This document shows positions 40,674 to 49,689 of a stretch of 64,000 nucleotides of DNA, in pieces; position 1 is the stretch's first letter; each line of letters begins with the position of its first letter. This stretch comes from Paraburkholderia kirstenboschensis (GTDB lineage Bacteria; Pseudomonadota; Gammaproteobacteria; Burkholderiales; Burkholderiaceae), in contig NZ_CAJHCR010000013.1 in assembly GCF_904848585.1 (NCBI RefSeq), forward strand, positions 1-64,000. The letters run 5' to 3'. The notes under the pieces are model-generated. The model saw only the letters and a list, made by a program, of their open reading frames with translations. It made no database searches and was not told the DNA's origin. Both the position numbers and the translations under genes were made by a program.

Positions 40674-42938
40674 ATGATCAAGACTTCGCCGGCAGGGTAT
40701 GACCTCGGAAACTCACGTCGGCGGGGCGCGCGCATTGCGCTTCTGCCGCTTGCTGCGGCGCTGCTGTGCTGCGTCGCTTCAATCGAAGCGCGCGCCGCGG
40801 GTGCGCTGCCCGCGGGCGGAAGCTTCGTCCGCGGAAACGGCTCCATCAGCGGCGACGGCACGACGTTGACCATCAATCAGGGTCCGGGCCGGGGCGTGGT
40901 CGACTGGAATAGCTTTTCGATAGGCGCCGGCAACCGCGTCGTGTTCGCCAACGGTAACGGCGCGACGCTCAATCGGGTCACTGGCGGCTCTCCGTCCGTC
41001 ATCATGGGTACGCTGACGGCCAGCGGCAGCGTCTACCTGATCAATCCGCAAGGCATCGTTGTCGGATCGAGGGGCGTCATTTCGACGAACGGTCGTTTCG
41101 TCGCGTCGACGCTCGACGTCGTCGACCCCGACGCTTTCATGAACGGCCAGTCGTTGACACTCGCGGGCAACTCCGGCGCGAGCATCGTCAACATGGGCAC
41201 CATCGCATCCGGCACCGGCGACGTGTTTCTCATCGCGCGACAACAGGTCACCAACTCCGGCACTATCAGCGCGCCGAACGGCACGGTGGAACTGGCAGTC
41301 GCGCAGCAGGTGTTGCTGCAGGACTCGTCTTCGGGCAGACAGGTCTTCGTGCAACCTGGCCAGGAGGGCGCGGGCGGAACTATCACGAATCGCGGCTTGA
41401 TCGAGGCGGCGCAGGTCAGCCTGCAGGCCGTGGACGGCAACATCTACGCGCTCGCCGGCAATCACGAAGCGATCCGTGCGACAGGCACGACCACACGCGA
41501 CGGACATGTCTGGCTGGTCGCGGGGCATGGCACGCTGCAACCGGGCGGCTCGATCGAGGCAACCGGCGGCACCGTCGACATGAGCGCGGACACGCTGGCG
41601 TTTCCCACCGGCGGCGCGACGGTGCGGGCAAACCAGTGGAACATTGCGACGCCTGCATTCACCGTAGACGGCAATGCGGCGCAAGCGCTCTCCGCGAGCC
41701 TCGGCACCGGCACATCGGTCAACCTGCAGACGACCGGCGCGAACGGCAGCACCGGCGACATCGACGTGAACTCGGGAATCGGCTGGCAGGGCAACGCCTC
41801 GTTGACGCTTGCGGCGTATCGGAACCTGACGGTTGCGCAAGGTGCAACCATCGGCAATCAGGGCGGCGGAAGCCTAACGTTGCGCGCGGACTCCGCGAGT
41901 GTCGACAACGGCGGCAGCGTGGCGAATCGCGGTGTGATCGACTGGTCGCGCAGCACGGGTATCGTCAATGCGCTCTACGACATGAACGGGTCGTACAGCG
42001 CCGGCACGTTGCTGGGCAATCCGGCATGGACCGCCCCGGCCGGCAGCGGCCAGGTCACGCAGATCACGGCCTACAAGCTGGTCAATAACGTAACGGACCT
42101 CCAGAACATTTCGCAGGACCTGGCGGGTAATTACGCGCTCGGCACGGACATCGACGCGACCGGCTATACATTGGCGCCGATCGGCAACCATACGACGCCC
42201 TTCACCGGCCAGTTCGACGGCATGTGGCACAACGTGCGCAACGCAAAGATCGAGATTGCCGACTTCAGCAAGGATTATTCGTCGGGCCTCTTTGGTCTTG
42301 TCGGCCAGGCCGGCGTGTTGCGCGATGTCGGCGTGGAAGACAGTTCGGTGAACACGAGCCACTCGGGCAGCGGGCTGCTCGCCGGCGTGAACCAGGGCGT
42401 CATCGCGAACGCGCATTCGACCGGCACGGCCTCGGAACTCTTTCAAAACGGCACTACGTTCGGCGGCCTGGTAGGCCGCAACGAAGGCCGCATCGAGCGC
42501 TCGTGGAGCAGTGCCGCGATCTCTGGCTCGGACGCGAACGGCGGACTCGTCGGCTACAACCTCGGTTCCATCGCGCAGTCGTATGCAACGGGCAGCGTGA
42601 GTCCGGTTTTCTCGACGGGGTACGGCGGCGCACTTGTCGGTATCAACGACGGAACCGTCACGCAGTCGTTCGCGACAGGCGCGGTTCAAACGCGATACAT
42701 GCCGACGCATGGCGTGAGTGCGTTCGGCTCGGGCACGCTCGCGCAGGACGTCTATTGGAACAAGGAGACGACAGGGCAGCCCGCGAGTGGCGGGAGCTTG
42801 CCGCCGTCGAACGGGCTTACCACCGCGCAGATGAGCGACCCGGCGAATTTCGCGGGCTATGACTTCGGAGCGAACGGCGTGTGGGCGATGCCGTCTGGCG
42901 CGACGCAACCCGTGTTGCGCTGGCAGCTTGCCCATTAG
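40674..42938 (+). CDS. two-partner secretion exoprotein (TpsA) with GLUG repeats
   Basis: A 754-residue filamentous-haemagglutinin-type adhesin. The signal peptide (cut near EARAAG, residue 43) precedes the TPS secretion domain with GRGVVDWNSFSIGAGNRVVF and the conserved motif INPQGIVVGSRGVIS. A beta-helical passenger follows. The C-terminal third contains GLUG repeats (GLVGRNEGRIERSWSSAAIS and GLVGYNLGSIAQSYATGSVS). It is short compared with FHA and lacks an ESPR-like long leader, so it probably is released or held at the surface as a small adhesin. ATG 40674 (with an overlapping GTG) has CAGGAGAC upstream. The TpsB partner gene follows. Confidence 0.9.
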   Translation: MIKTSPAGYDLGNSRRRGARIALLPLAAALLCCVASIEARAAGALPAGGSFVRGNGSISGDGTTLTINQGPGRGVVDWNSFSIGAGNRVVFANGNGATLNRVTGGSPSVIMGTLTASGSVYLINPQGIVVGSRGVISTNGRFVASTLDVVDPDAFMNGQSLTLAGNSGASIVNMGTIASGTGDVFLIARQQVTNSGTISAPNGTVELAVAQQVLLQDSSSGRQVFVQPGQEGAGGTITNRGLIEAAQVSLQAVDGNIYALAGNHEAIRATGTTTRDGHVWLVAGHGTLQPGGSIEATGGTVDMSADTLAFPTGGATVRANQWNIATPAFTVDGNAAQALSASLGTGTSVNLQTTGANGSTGDIDVNSGIGWQGNASLTLAAYRNLTVAQGATIGNQGGGSLTLRADSASVDNGGSVANRGVIDWSRSTGIVNALYDMNGSYSAGTLLGNPAWTAPAGSGQVTQITAYKLVNNVTDLQNISQDLAGNYALGTDIDATGYTLAPIGNHTTPFTGQFDGMWHNVRNAKIEIADFSKDYSSGLFGLVGQAGVLRDVGVEDSSVNTSHSGSGLLAGVNQGVIANAHSTGTASELFQNGTTFGGLVGRNEGRIERSWSSAAISGSDANGGLVGYNLGSIAQSYATGSVSPVFSTGYGGALVGINDGTVTQSFATGAVQTRYMPTHGVSAFGSGTLAQDVYWNKETTGQPASGGSLPPSNGLTTAQMSDPANFAGYDFGANGVWAMPSGATQPVLRWQLAH

Positions 42939-42972
42939 GCGGCGCGCTTCATTCGCGGATGAACCGTCGCGC

Positions 42973-44712
42973 GTGTCGCCCGCGTGTTGGGCGCTGCTGA
43001 CGTCATGCGTCGTCGCGGCTCTTCAGTCTTCGCCCGTGTTCGCGCAGGCCTGGCGCGACGTTGCTCCGCGGCCGGCGCCGCCGACTCCGCGCAGTGCGCC
43101 ATCGCAACCTCCCGCGCAGTCCGAAGCGGATTCCGCGCAGATCGCGGTGACGAAGCTCGAAGGTCTGGTGTTCGAACCCGCGGGCGCGAACGCGCCAGCG
43201 GCAGCCGCACAGCCAGGCATTGCCGCTGAATCTTTGCCCGTACTTGACCCGGCTTTTCTCCGCACGTTCGCGACCGATCTCGGCAAGCCCCTCACCTTCG
43301 GACGGCTTGCCGAGATCCGCCGCGCCGTGGTCGAGCGTTATCGCGCGGCCGGCAAGCCGCTCGTGGATGTCTATGTGCCGGAGCAGGACGTAAGCTCGGG
43401 CGTCGTGCATATCGCGGTCGCGGAATTTCGCCTGGGGCAACTGCGCACGAGCGGCAACCGCTACTTCTCCGACGATCTGCTGAAGCGCGAAATGCCGCTC
43501 GAAGCGGGCGGGCCGATCCTGCAATCGGACGTGTCGCTGGGTCTGGCCGTACTCAACGCGAATCCCTATCGACGCGTGGATGCCGTCTTCGCGCCCGGAG
43601 AAGCGGCGAATTCGACCGACGTCATCCTGCAGACCGACGACCGTCTGCCGCTGCGGGTGAACGCCGGCTACGACAACGCGGGCGTGCGCGACCTCGGTCG
43701 CGACCGCTTTTTCGCAGGCGTCGACTACGGCAATCTGTTCGGGCTCGACCAGCACATCGCGTATCAATTCACGGCCAGCAACGATTTTTTCAGCGGCAAC
43801 CCGGACATTGAAGGGCGCGCCAACCGCGCGCGTTTCACCGCACACGCGCTGAGCTATATCGCGCCGCTGCCGTGGCACGACAGCATCGAGCTATTCGGCG
43901 TCTATGCGCAAAGCACGCCGCGTCTGCCGGACAGTTATGGGCAAACCGGCATTTCGGCGCAGATGAGTTTCCGCTACGACTGGCGTTTGCCGACGACAGC
44001 GGATGCGGCGCAACTCGTCCAGTTCGGGTACGACTTCAAGCGCAGTAATAACGATCTGGAATTCGGCGGCTTTCAGGTGTTCAACTCGAACACGCACATA
44101 CACCAGTTTCTGCTGACGTACGACTTCAGCAAGCCGGGCGATGCAGGAGCAGGGCATGCCTCCGCAACGCTTGTGGCAAGTCCCGGCAGATTGGACGGCT
44201 CCAACAACGACGCGGCGTTCGCCACGGCGCGGCACGGCGCGACAGTGCGCTACGCGTATCTGCAACTCGCTGCGCAGCGCGCGTTCGCGCTCGGCGGGGG
44301 ATTCACGTTGACCGGGCGAGGCGCGTTCCAGTGGACGCCGAATACGCTACTGCCGAGCGAGGAAATGGGCCTGGGCGGAGAGTCCAGTGTGCGAGGTTAC
44401 GAGCCGTATGTCGTGCTAGGCGATCGTGGCTGGAACGTACAGACCGAATTGCGCGCGCCCGCGCTGCCGTTCGGCACGAGCAACGCGGCGGCGCAGCCCT
44501 TTGTGTTTATCGACGCCGGCCATGTGTGGAATCGAATCGATCAACCTGCTGAGATGAGTAACGGGTCGCTGGTCAGCGTCGGCGCGGGGGTGCGTTTCCA
44601 ATGGTCGCGTTTCGTCGATTTTCGCTGCACTTACGGCGTGCCGCTACGTGCGCCAACGCCGGGCGGCTCGAAAGCGCCGATGGTGCTTCTCTACGTTTCG
44701 ATCGGTACTTAA
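42973..44712 (+). CDS. two-partner secretion outer-membrane transporter (TpsB, FhaC/ShlB family)
   Basis: A 579-residue beta-barrel transporter exporting the upstream TpsA. A signal peptide (about 25 residues ending PVFAQA) is followed by a Pro/Ala-rich linker, a POTRA_2 region (about residues 95-215: VYVPEQDVSSGVVHIAVAEF, LRTSGNRYFSDDLLKREMP), then a ShlB barrel with the RGY motif SSVRGYEPYVVLGDRGW. I start at GTG 42973, 34 bp after the TpsA stop, because it gives a clean signal peptide; an in-frame ATG 42859 would overlap tpsA by 80 bp and add an Arg/Cys-rich leader. Pairing TpsA-TpsB in one operon is usual. Confidence 0.87.
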   Translation: MSPACWALLTSCVVAALQSSPVFAQAWRDVAPRPAPPTPRSAPSQPPAQSEADSAQIAVTKLEGLVFEPAGANAPAAAAQPGIAAESLPVLDPAFLRTFATDLGKPLTFGRLAEIRRAVVERYRAAGKPLVDVYVPEQDVSSGVVHIAVAEFRLGQLRTSGNRYFSDDLLKREMPLEAGGPILQSDVSLGLAVLNANPYRRVDAVFAPGEAANSTDVILQTDDRLPLRVNAGYDNAGVRDLGRDRFFAGVDYGNLFGLDQHIAYQFTASNDFFSGNPDIEGRANRARFTAHALSYIAPLPWHDSIELFGVYAQSTPRLPDSYGQTGISAQMSFRYDWRLPTTADAAQLVQFGYDFKRSNNDLEFGGFQVFNSNTHIHQFLLTYDFSKPGDAGAGHASATLVASPGRLDGSNNDAAFATARHGATVRYAYLQLAAQRAFALGGGFTLTGRGAFQWTPNTLLPSEEMGLGGESSVRGYEPYVVLGDRGWNVQTELRAPALPFGTSNAAAQPFVFIDAGHVWNRIDQPAEMSNGSLVSVGAGVRFQWSRFVDFRCTYGVPLRAPTPGGSKAPMVLLYVSIGT

Positions 44713-44915
44713 AGCGCAAGCGATTCTGCGCAGCACATTTTTAATCGGAAGACAATTACTTAGCGTAACTGATGACTAGCAATCGACGATTTTTCACTAG
44801 ATCGGTTGCATATACTTGGCTTACGCGCGGGATGCTTGGCAAAGGAGCGTGAGCGCGGAGCCGTTCGCGTTCGTCTTGCGCGTCTGGGTCCCGGCTGGAA
44901 GTAAGGGGAAACGTC

Positions 44916-45209
44916 ATGGCGACATATGTTGTTCTTGCACAATTTACTGACCAAGGCATACGCAACGTAAAGAACAGCGCGCAACGCGCTGGTCAGGCAG
45001 CGGAAATGGCCAGGAGCTTCGGCTGTGAAATGAAGGAGATCTATTGGACGATGGGGCAATTCGACATTGTCACCATCGTTGAAGCACCGGACGAGCAGAG
45101 CTTTTTGTCGTTCGGCCTTGCGCTAGGTTCAGCGGGAAATGTGAAAACCCAAACGCTTCGTGCTTTCTCCAAGGATGAATTCAGCGCATGTCTCGGCAAG
45201 CTTCCATAA
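44916..45209 (+). CDS. GYD-domain protein
   Basis: A 97-residue protein of the GYD family: it begins MATYVVLAQFTDQGIRNVKN and carries YWTMGQFDIVTIVEAPDEQS, the family motif region (here GQFD replaces GxYD). Such proteins form ferredoxin-like dimers of unknown function. TAAGGGG lies 6-12 nt before the ATG. It stands alone, convergent with a cupin gene. Function is not predicted. Confidence 0.82.
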   Translation: MATYVVLAQFTDQGIRNVKNSAQRAGQAAEMARSFGCEMKEIYWTMGQFDIVTIVEAPDEQSFLSFGLALGSAGNVKTQTLRAFSKDEFSACLGKLP

Positions 45210-45325
45210 GACGGATCGCAGAAGCCTGGCGAAGCGTAAGGGTCTGTTGTCGACGCGTCGGCTAGATAGCCGCAAGGATGCAACGCTATTAGCCGGCGCG
45301 TGCAACGAGTATCAGGTCTCGCCGA

Positions 45326-45685
45326 TCATTGATCCGTTATTCGATGCTCAAAGGGCGCATCGCATTCAACAGTGGCCGCATCGGCCCTTTCAAACGTGAG
45401 ATTGACGGAACGCGCCCCTAACGGCCGCGTTCTATGTCGCGTGCCCGCGGGCACTGTCAGCAACTGACCGGCTCGCAATTCCACCGGGCCGTCTTCGAAG
45501 TCAATGATAAGCGTGCCTTCGATCACGAGAAACGTTTCGTCCGAATCCGGATGGAAGTGCCAGACAAACGGCGCATCCATGACGCTCAGATGCACATCGT
45601 GATCGTTGGCGCTCGTCAGTATCTGATTCGAGTACCCGCGAAGCGTGCGGGCGGCAAGCGCGCCAATGTCGATTGCTTGAATCAT
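45326..45685 (-). CDS. cupin-domain protein
   Basis: A 119-residue single-cupin protein with metal-binding motif 1 WHFHPDSDETFLVIEG (two His, one Glu) and motif 2 GQLLTVPAGTRHRTRP. Small cupins of this form are common as sensors or isomerase-like enzymes. The gene follows the GNAT acetyltransferase gene on the same strand, so the regulator, acetyltransferase and cupin at 45.3-46.9 kb may form one unit. Confidence 0.83.
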   Translation of the reverse strand: MIQAIDIGALAARTLRGYSNQILTSANDHDVHLSVMDAPFVWHFHPDSDETFLVIEGTLIIDFEDGPVELRAGQLLTVPAGTRHRTRPLGARSVNLTFERADAATVECDAPFEHRITDQ

Positions 45686-45752
45686 GTTCTCTCCGCGAAT
45701 TGCCCTGTTCCGGTGTACAGAGTAACGCGGTATCGGATTCAGCGCTGAATGC

Positions 45753-46283
45753 CTACGGCAGTTGCTTATGGAAGAACGTCGTACCGCAAAATTCCCCGTC
45801 GGGCATCAACGCATAGTTGGGCACTTCTCCCACGCGGTGCCAGCCCGCACGTTCGTAAAGTCTCTCGGCGTCTCCGCCCGTGACGGTGTCGAGCACGAGC
45901 ACGGACTTGCCGGCACGCCGCGCTTCTTCGTCGACGGCGGTCATGAGCCGCGCGGCAATGCCCTGGCGCCTCGCTGCACGGCATACGAGCATCTTCGCGA
46001 CGTCCGCGCGATGCGGCTGATTTTCAGGTAGCGCAGTGACCAGTTGCACAGTGCCGACGAGCTTGCCGTCCGGAGATTCAGCGACAAGAAGGATTCGTTC
46101 GTTGCGCGCCACGCCATTGGCCACCTGCTTCCAGAATTGCAACGCAGTCTCTTTCGAAATGGGCAACATGAAGCTGACTGACGCGCCGCCCTCAACGCAG
46201 TCGATCAATAGATCGGCGAGTCGATCGGCGTAGTTCATTGCTTCGTCAGCGCCAATGCGCCGAACGGCCATTGTTTCAGTCAT
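45753..46283 (-). CDS. GNAT family N-acetyltransferase
   Basis: A 176-residue acetyltransferase with the acetyl-CoA-binding motif CRAARRQGIAARLMTAVDEEAR and preceding beta-strand LVGTVQLVTAL. ATG 46283 overlaps the upstream XRE-cupin stop by 4 bp, so it is translationally coupled to that regulator. This pairing of an XRE/cupin regulator and a GNAT is frequent, and the acetyltransferase probably acts on the regulator's effector. The substrate is unknown. Confidence 0.86.
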   Translation of the reverse strand: MTETMAVRRIGADEAMNYADRLADLLIDCVEGGASVSFMLPISKETALQFWKQVANGVARNERILLVAESPDGKLVGTVQLVTALPENQPHRADVAKMLVCRAARRQGIAARLMTAVDEEARRAGKSVLVLDTVTGGDAERLYERAGWHRVGEVPNYALMPDGEFCGTTFFHKQLP

Positions 46284-46870
46284 CTTGCGCTCCGCGAGTC
46301 GAGGGGCAAAGTGCACAGCGCTACGAGATAGCGAGCGCGTCGGCGCGACGTGTTACGAAAACGAATCGGGCTGTCCAGTTTCATGGTGAGACAGTCGCCG
46401 GTTTCGAGCTGCCATTGCCGATCTCCCACGGTGATTTCCATCGAGCCATCTATGAGCCATATCTGTTGATGGATATCGGCGTCGCGCGCGCTTGTGTCGT
46501 AACTCACTTCCTTGCCACGCGGGAAATCTACTTCGACCAACTGGATAGGCGACCAGGCGGGCGGCGACACGTTACGCCGTATGTATCCTGATACGGGGTC
46601 TCTCCATACCGGCTGATCGCGCAGCGACGAATGCGGCGAAAGCTCGGTTGCTGAAGCATTATCTGGATGCTCGAAGAGCGATGCCAGCGGCACGCCGAGT
46701 GCGGTGGCGAGTTTGTCGAGCACGACTGCGGTTGGACTACTTTCCCCGCGCTCGATAAGCGAGATGTTGGAGCGACTCACCGAACTTCGCTCGGCAAGCG
46801 CCTCCAGCGACCACGCTTTTGCGTCGCGCAGTTCGCGAATGCGTCGCGCGATGATCTGGTGAACGTCCAT
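46280..46870 (-). CDS. XRE family regulator with C-terminal cupin
   Basis: A 196-residue regulator. Residues 8-65 form an XRE helix-turn-helix (SLEALAERSSVSRSNISLIE), residues 110-185 a cupin sensor with DIHQQIWLIDGSMEITVG and WQLETGDCLTM. Related proteins (PuuR-type) control polyamine and amine metabolism. It is coupled to a GNAT gene by a 4-bp overlap. An inverted repeat immediately upstream of its start may be its own operator. Confidence 0.88.
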   Translation of the reverse strand: MDVHQIIARRIRELRDAKAWSLEALAERSSVSRSNISLIERGESSPTAVVLDKLATALGVPLASLFEHPDNASATELSPHSSLRDQPVWRDPVSGYIRRNVSPPAWSPIQLVEVDFPRGKEVSYDTSARDADIHQQIWLIDGSMEITVGDRQWQLETGDCLTMKLDSPIRFRNTSRRRARYLVALCTLPLDSRSAR

Positions 46871-46875
46871 GTTCC

Positions 46876-46905
46876 AGTTTAATGGAGATTGTTGTCCGGT
46901 AAACT
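46876..46905. promoter_or_regulatory. inverted repeat before the XRE-cupin gene
   Basis: AGTTTA (46876-46881) and TAAACT (46900-46905) frame 18 bp. They lie 6-35 bp upstream of the XRE-cupin start, where autorepression would act. Confidence 0.45.
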
Positions 46906-46971
46906 AGACGTCGCGATTTGGCTTGTCAAGAGCATTGACCGATGCGGCGCGAGGCCTGCAGGCACAACCCT

Positions 46972-47892
46972 CTAGGCATCCTTGTCCGCGGCGGCCTGCT
47001 CGTCGCGCGCATATTGAGTTGGCGGCCGGCCGACGTGCCGCGTGAAGGCGACGCTAAACGTGCTCGCGGAACTGTAGCCGACGCGCTCCGCAATCTCCGC
47101 GATACGCCCCGCGTTTCGTCGCAGCATGTCCTTCGCGAGCGCCATGCGCCAGGTGAGCAGATATTGCATCGGCGCTACGCCGACCTCGCGACTGAAGCGC
47201 TCGAAGAACGTCGAGCGCGAGAGGGCGGCCTCTTTCGCAAGCTCGGCGACCGTCCACGAGTGCGTAGGGCGCTGGTGCATGCCGCGAATCGCGGCAGCGA
47301 GTCGGCAGTCCGAAAGCCCGCAAACCAGACCAGGCGATGCGTTCGTTTTTGCGGACGAGCGCAGCGCCTCGATCAGCAACACCTCCAGCAGTCGCGAGAG
47401 CACGACTTCACGCGCGGGCCGCTGCTCGCGCGATTCTTCCCGCACCAGGTCAACGAGCGTCGCGAGTCGCTGTTCGCCACGCACATGCACGAGCTGCGGC
47501 AGCAGCGAAACCAGCAGCGACGCATCCGGTGAACCGAAGGTGCAATGCCCCGCCATCATTCGTGCGTCGATGCTGTTGCCAGGTGCGCCGATTCTGAATT
47601 CGCCATTTCCGAGCGCGACGGGCGCGGGCGTTTCGATGCCCGGCGGTGGAGGCTCGAGGCTCGACATCGCGACGCCATAGGCCGCGGGAATCAGCACGAA
47701 GTCGCCTGACGTGAGTTCGATCGGGTCATGCCCGTCGATGGCGATGCGGCATCCGCCCTCCAGTAGTACGCAATAGAACGGTTGCCCCGCGTCGGAGCGA
47801 CTGATGCGCCAGGGGCTCGCACCGAAAACCAGTTTCGAGAACCGCGCACTCGGTTGCAGCAGCGTCACCACTTCGGCTAGTGGGTCGGTCAC
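46972..47892 (-). CDS. AraC family regulator with AraC-type cupin N-terminus
   Basis: A 306-residue AraC/XylS regulator. An N-terminal cupin_6 region (residues 20-160: PFYCVLLEGGCRIAIDGHDP, MMAGHCTFGSPD) senses an effector; the C-terminal double helix-turn-helix is ALSRSTFFERFSREVGVAPM, then RIAEIAERVGYSSASTFSVAF. It is divergent from the SDR gene at 47995, whose expression it likely controls; such AraC-SDR pairs are common in Burkholderiaceae. The effector is unknown. Confidence 0.88.
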   Translation of the reverse strand: MTDPLAEVVTLLQPSARFSKLVFGASPWRISRSDAGQPFYCVLLEGGCRIAIDGHDPIELTSGDFVLIPAAYGVAMSSLEPPPPGIETPAPVALGNGEFRIGAPGNSIDARMMAGHCTFGSPDASLLVSLLPQLVHVRGEQRLATLVDLVREESREQRPAREVVLSRLLEVLLIEALRSSAKTNASPGLVCGLSDCRLAAAIRGMHQRPTHSWTVAELAKEAALSRSTFFERFSREVGVAPMQYLLTWRMALAKDMLRRNAGRIAEIAERVGYSSASTFSVAFTRHVGRPPTQYARDEQAAADKDA

Positions 47893-47994
47893 GGTCGGAC
47901 TCTCGCAAATGATTTTCGGACGTTTGATTGTAGCGAGTACGGCGCTGGCAATCTATCGTACGAGCAGTCGCCAACCTTTCCCACAGGAGTTTCG

Positions 47995-48744
47995 ATGCAA
48001 ACCGTGCTTATCACTGGCTGCTCTTCCGGCTTCGGCCGCGAGATTGCCCGCTATTTTCTCGCTCATGACTGGAGCGTCGTCGCGACCATGCGCACGCCGC
48101 GCGCGGACGTGCTGCCGCCTTCGGAGCGCCTGCGCATACTGGCGCTGGACGTCACGAACCCGAACAGCATCCGCGAGGCCGTAGAGGCGGCGGGACCGGT
48201 CGACGTGCTCGTCAACAATGCGGGCGTCGGCGCGGCATCTCCGGCTGAGTTGACTCCACTATCAACGGTGCGCGAGGTGTTCGAGACTAACACTTTCGGC
48301 ACGATCGCAATGACGCAGGCAGTGCTGCCGCAGCTCCGGCAGCGCGGAGCCGGCGTGGTCGTGAACGTGACATCGAGCGTGACGCTGAGGGCACTGCCGC
48401 TGCTCGCCGCGTATCGCGCAAGCAAAGCGGCAGTGAATGCCTTTACCGAGTCGATGGCTCTGGAACTCGAGCAATTCGGCGTGCGGGCGCGTCTGGTGTT
48501 GCCGGGGCGCGCGCCCGATACCCGCTTCGGCGAGAACGCGCGCGCCAACATGCACGGGTTTGAGCATGAGGCGTACGAGGATCTCGGCAAGAAGGTCTTT
48601 GCGCAGTTCGCGGATACGTCCGCGCAGATCACGCATGCGGAGGATGTCGCCAAAGCGGTGTGGCGCGCCGCGACCGATCCGTCAGCCCCGATGCACATTC
48701 CGGCTGGTGCCGATGCCGAAGCATGGGCGGCCGCGGCTCGCTGA
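47995..48744 (+). CDS. short-chain dehydrogenase/reductase (classical)
   Basis: A 249-residue NAD(P)-dependent SDR. The nucleotide-binding motif is TGCSSGFG (residues 8-14 region), followed by NNAGVG near 74-79. The catalytic set is S127, Y140 and K144 (LAAYRASKAAVNAF). It belongs to a subfamily of small oxidoreductases with diverse carbonyl substrates. AGGAG precedes the ATG. It is probably controlled by the divergent AraC regulator. Confidence 0.88.
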   Translation: MQTVLITGCSSGFGREIARYFLAHDWSVVATMRTPRADVLPPSERLRILALDVTNPNSIREAVEAAGPVDVLVNNAGVGAASPAELTPLSTVREVFETNTFGTIAMTQAVLPQLRQRGAGVVVNVTSSVTLRALPLLAAYRASKAAVNAFTESMALELEQFGVRARLVLPGRAPDTRFGENARANMHGFEHEAYEDLGKKVFAQFADTSAQITHAEDVAKAVWRAATDPSAPMHIPAGADAEAWAAAAR

Positions 48745-48840
48745 CCGGCTACCGTCGAACGAATCTGCTCGATGCCATTCGGGAACGCCGGGTCGAGCAA
48801 ACCGCACGCGACCAGTTCGCATGCGCTCGGCCGCACGCTT

Positions 48841-49587
48841 TCACACAAGCCGCGATCCGCCGTCGAGGTTGAGCGTCGCCCCGTTCATCCAGCCGTTGGT
48901 CATGAGGAAGAGGACGCCCGCGCCCGCTTCGTCCGCGGTGCCTAACCGCTTCAGCGGCAGCGAATTGCGCATCGATTCGACAACTGCGTCGCGATTGGCG
49001 CCGAGCGCCTTGCTGAAGATCGGTGTGTCGATCGGCCCGGGCGACAACGCGTTGACGCGGACCGGCGCGAGTTCCAGCGCAAGGCCGCGGGCAAAAGCCT
49101 CCATCGCGGCGGAAGCAGCGGCGAGCACTGCCGTCCCATATGCGGTGGGGCGGTCGGCGAGCGCGCCTGAAATCAGCGTGATCGAACCGTCCTGGCTCAA
49201 GCGGTCGCCGACCGCGCGGACCGCATGGACCGCGGACCAGATCCGCTCGTCGAACGCGCGGCGCAGATAGTCGACTTCGGCCTCGCGAATCTTTCCCGCT
49301 ACGAAGGTGCCAGCCAGCAGCACCAGATGATCGACTCGCGCGATGTCGCGGAGCGCAGCTTCGAGCGCAGCGCCGTCAGTAACGTCAGCCGCGCGCCAGC
49401 CGTCGAAGCCGTGCTTCGCGGCCACTTCTTCCGTGTTGGCCGCATTGCGCCCGACCACGATCACATGTGCGCCGGCGGCCTTGGCCTGAGTCGCGGCCGC
49501 GAGACCGATGCCCGACGTGCCGCCGACAATGACCACGGTCTTGCCTTCGAGGTTGCTGGAAGTGCCGATGCTCGATGCGTTGCTCAT
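48841..49587 (-). CDS. SDR family protein lacking the canonical Tyr-x3-Lys
   Basis: A 248-residue Rossmann protein with the cofactor motif GGTSGIGLA (residues 22-30) and a C-terminal VRVNALSPGPIDTPIF. In the active-site stretch SGALADRPTAYGTAVLAAASAAMEAF the serine is present but the lysine that should follow Tyr by four positions is absent (Val, then Ala-rich), as in a branch of non-canonical SDR relatives. It may bind NAD(P) without the usual catalysis. A LysR gene is divergent, 102 bp away, and likely controls it. ATG 49587 is preferred over 49611. Confidence 0.85.
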   Translation of the reverse strand: MSNASSIGTSSNLEGKTVVIVGGTSGIGLAAATQAKAAGAHVIVVGRNAANTEEVAAKHGFDGWRAADVTDGAALEAALRDIARVDHLVLLAGTFVAGKIREAEVDYLRRAFDERIWSAVHAVRAVGDRLSQDGSITLISGALADRPTAYGTAVLAAASAAMEAFARGLALELAPVRVNALSPGPIDTPIFSKALGANRDAVVESMRNSLPLKRLGTADEAGAGVLFLMTNGWMNGATLNLDGGSRLV

Positions 49588-49689
49588 GTTGTTCTCCGTT
49601 GTGGACGCCACGCGGCGTCGATGGAGGGCAGATTAAATTGAAGCTGCCGCCTTGATAATTGGGCTGAGATTCGCTTTAATCATGCCACC

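Noticed and set aside
42859..42972. Upstream ATG start for the TpsB gene
   Set aside because: It would overlap tpsA by 80 bp and add an Arg/Cys-rich leader before the signal peptide; GTG 42973 is better.
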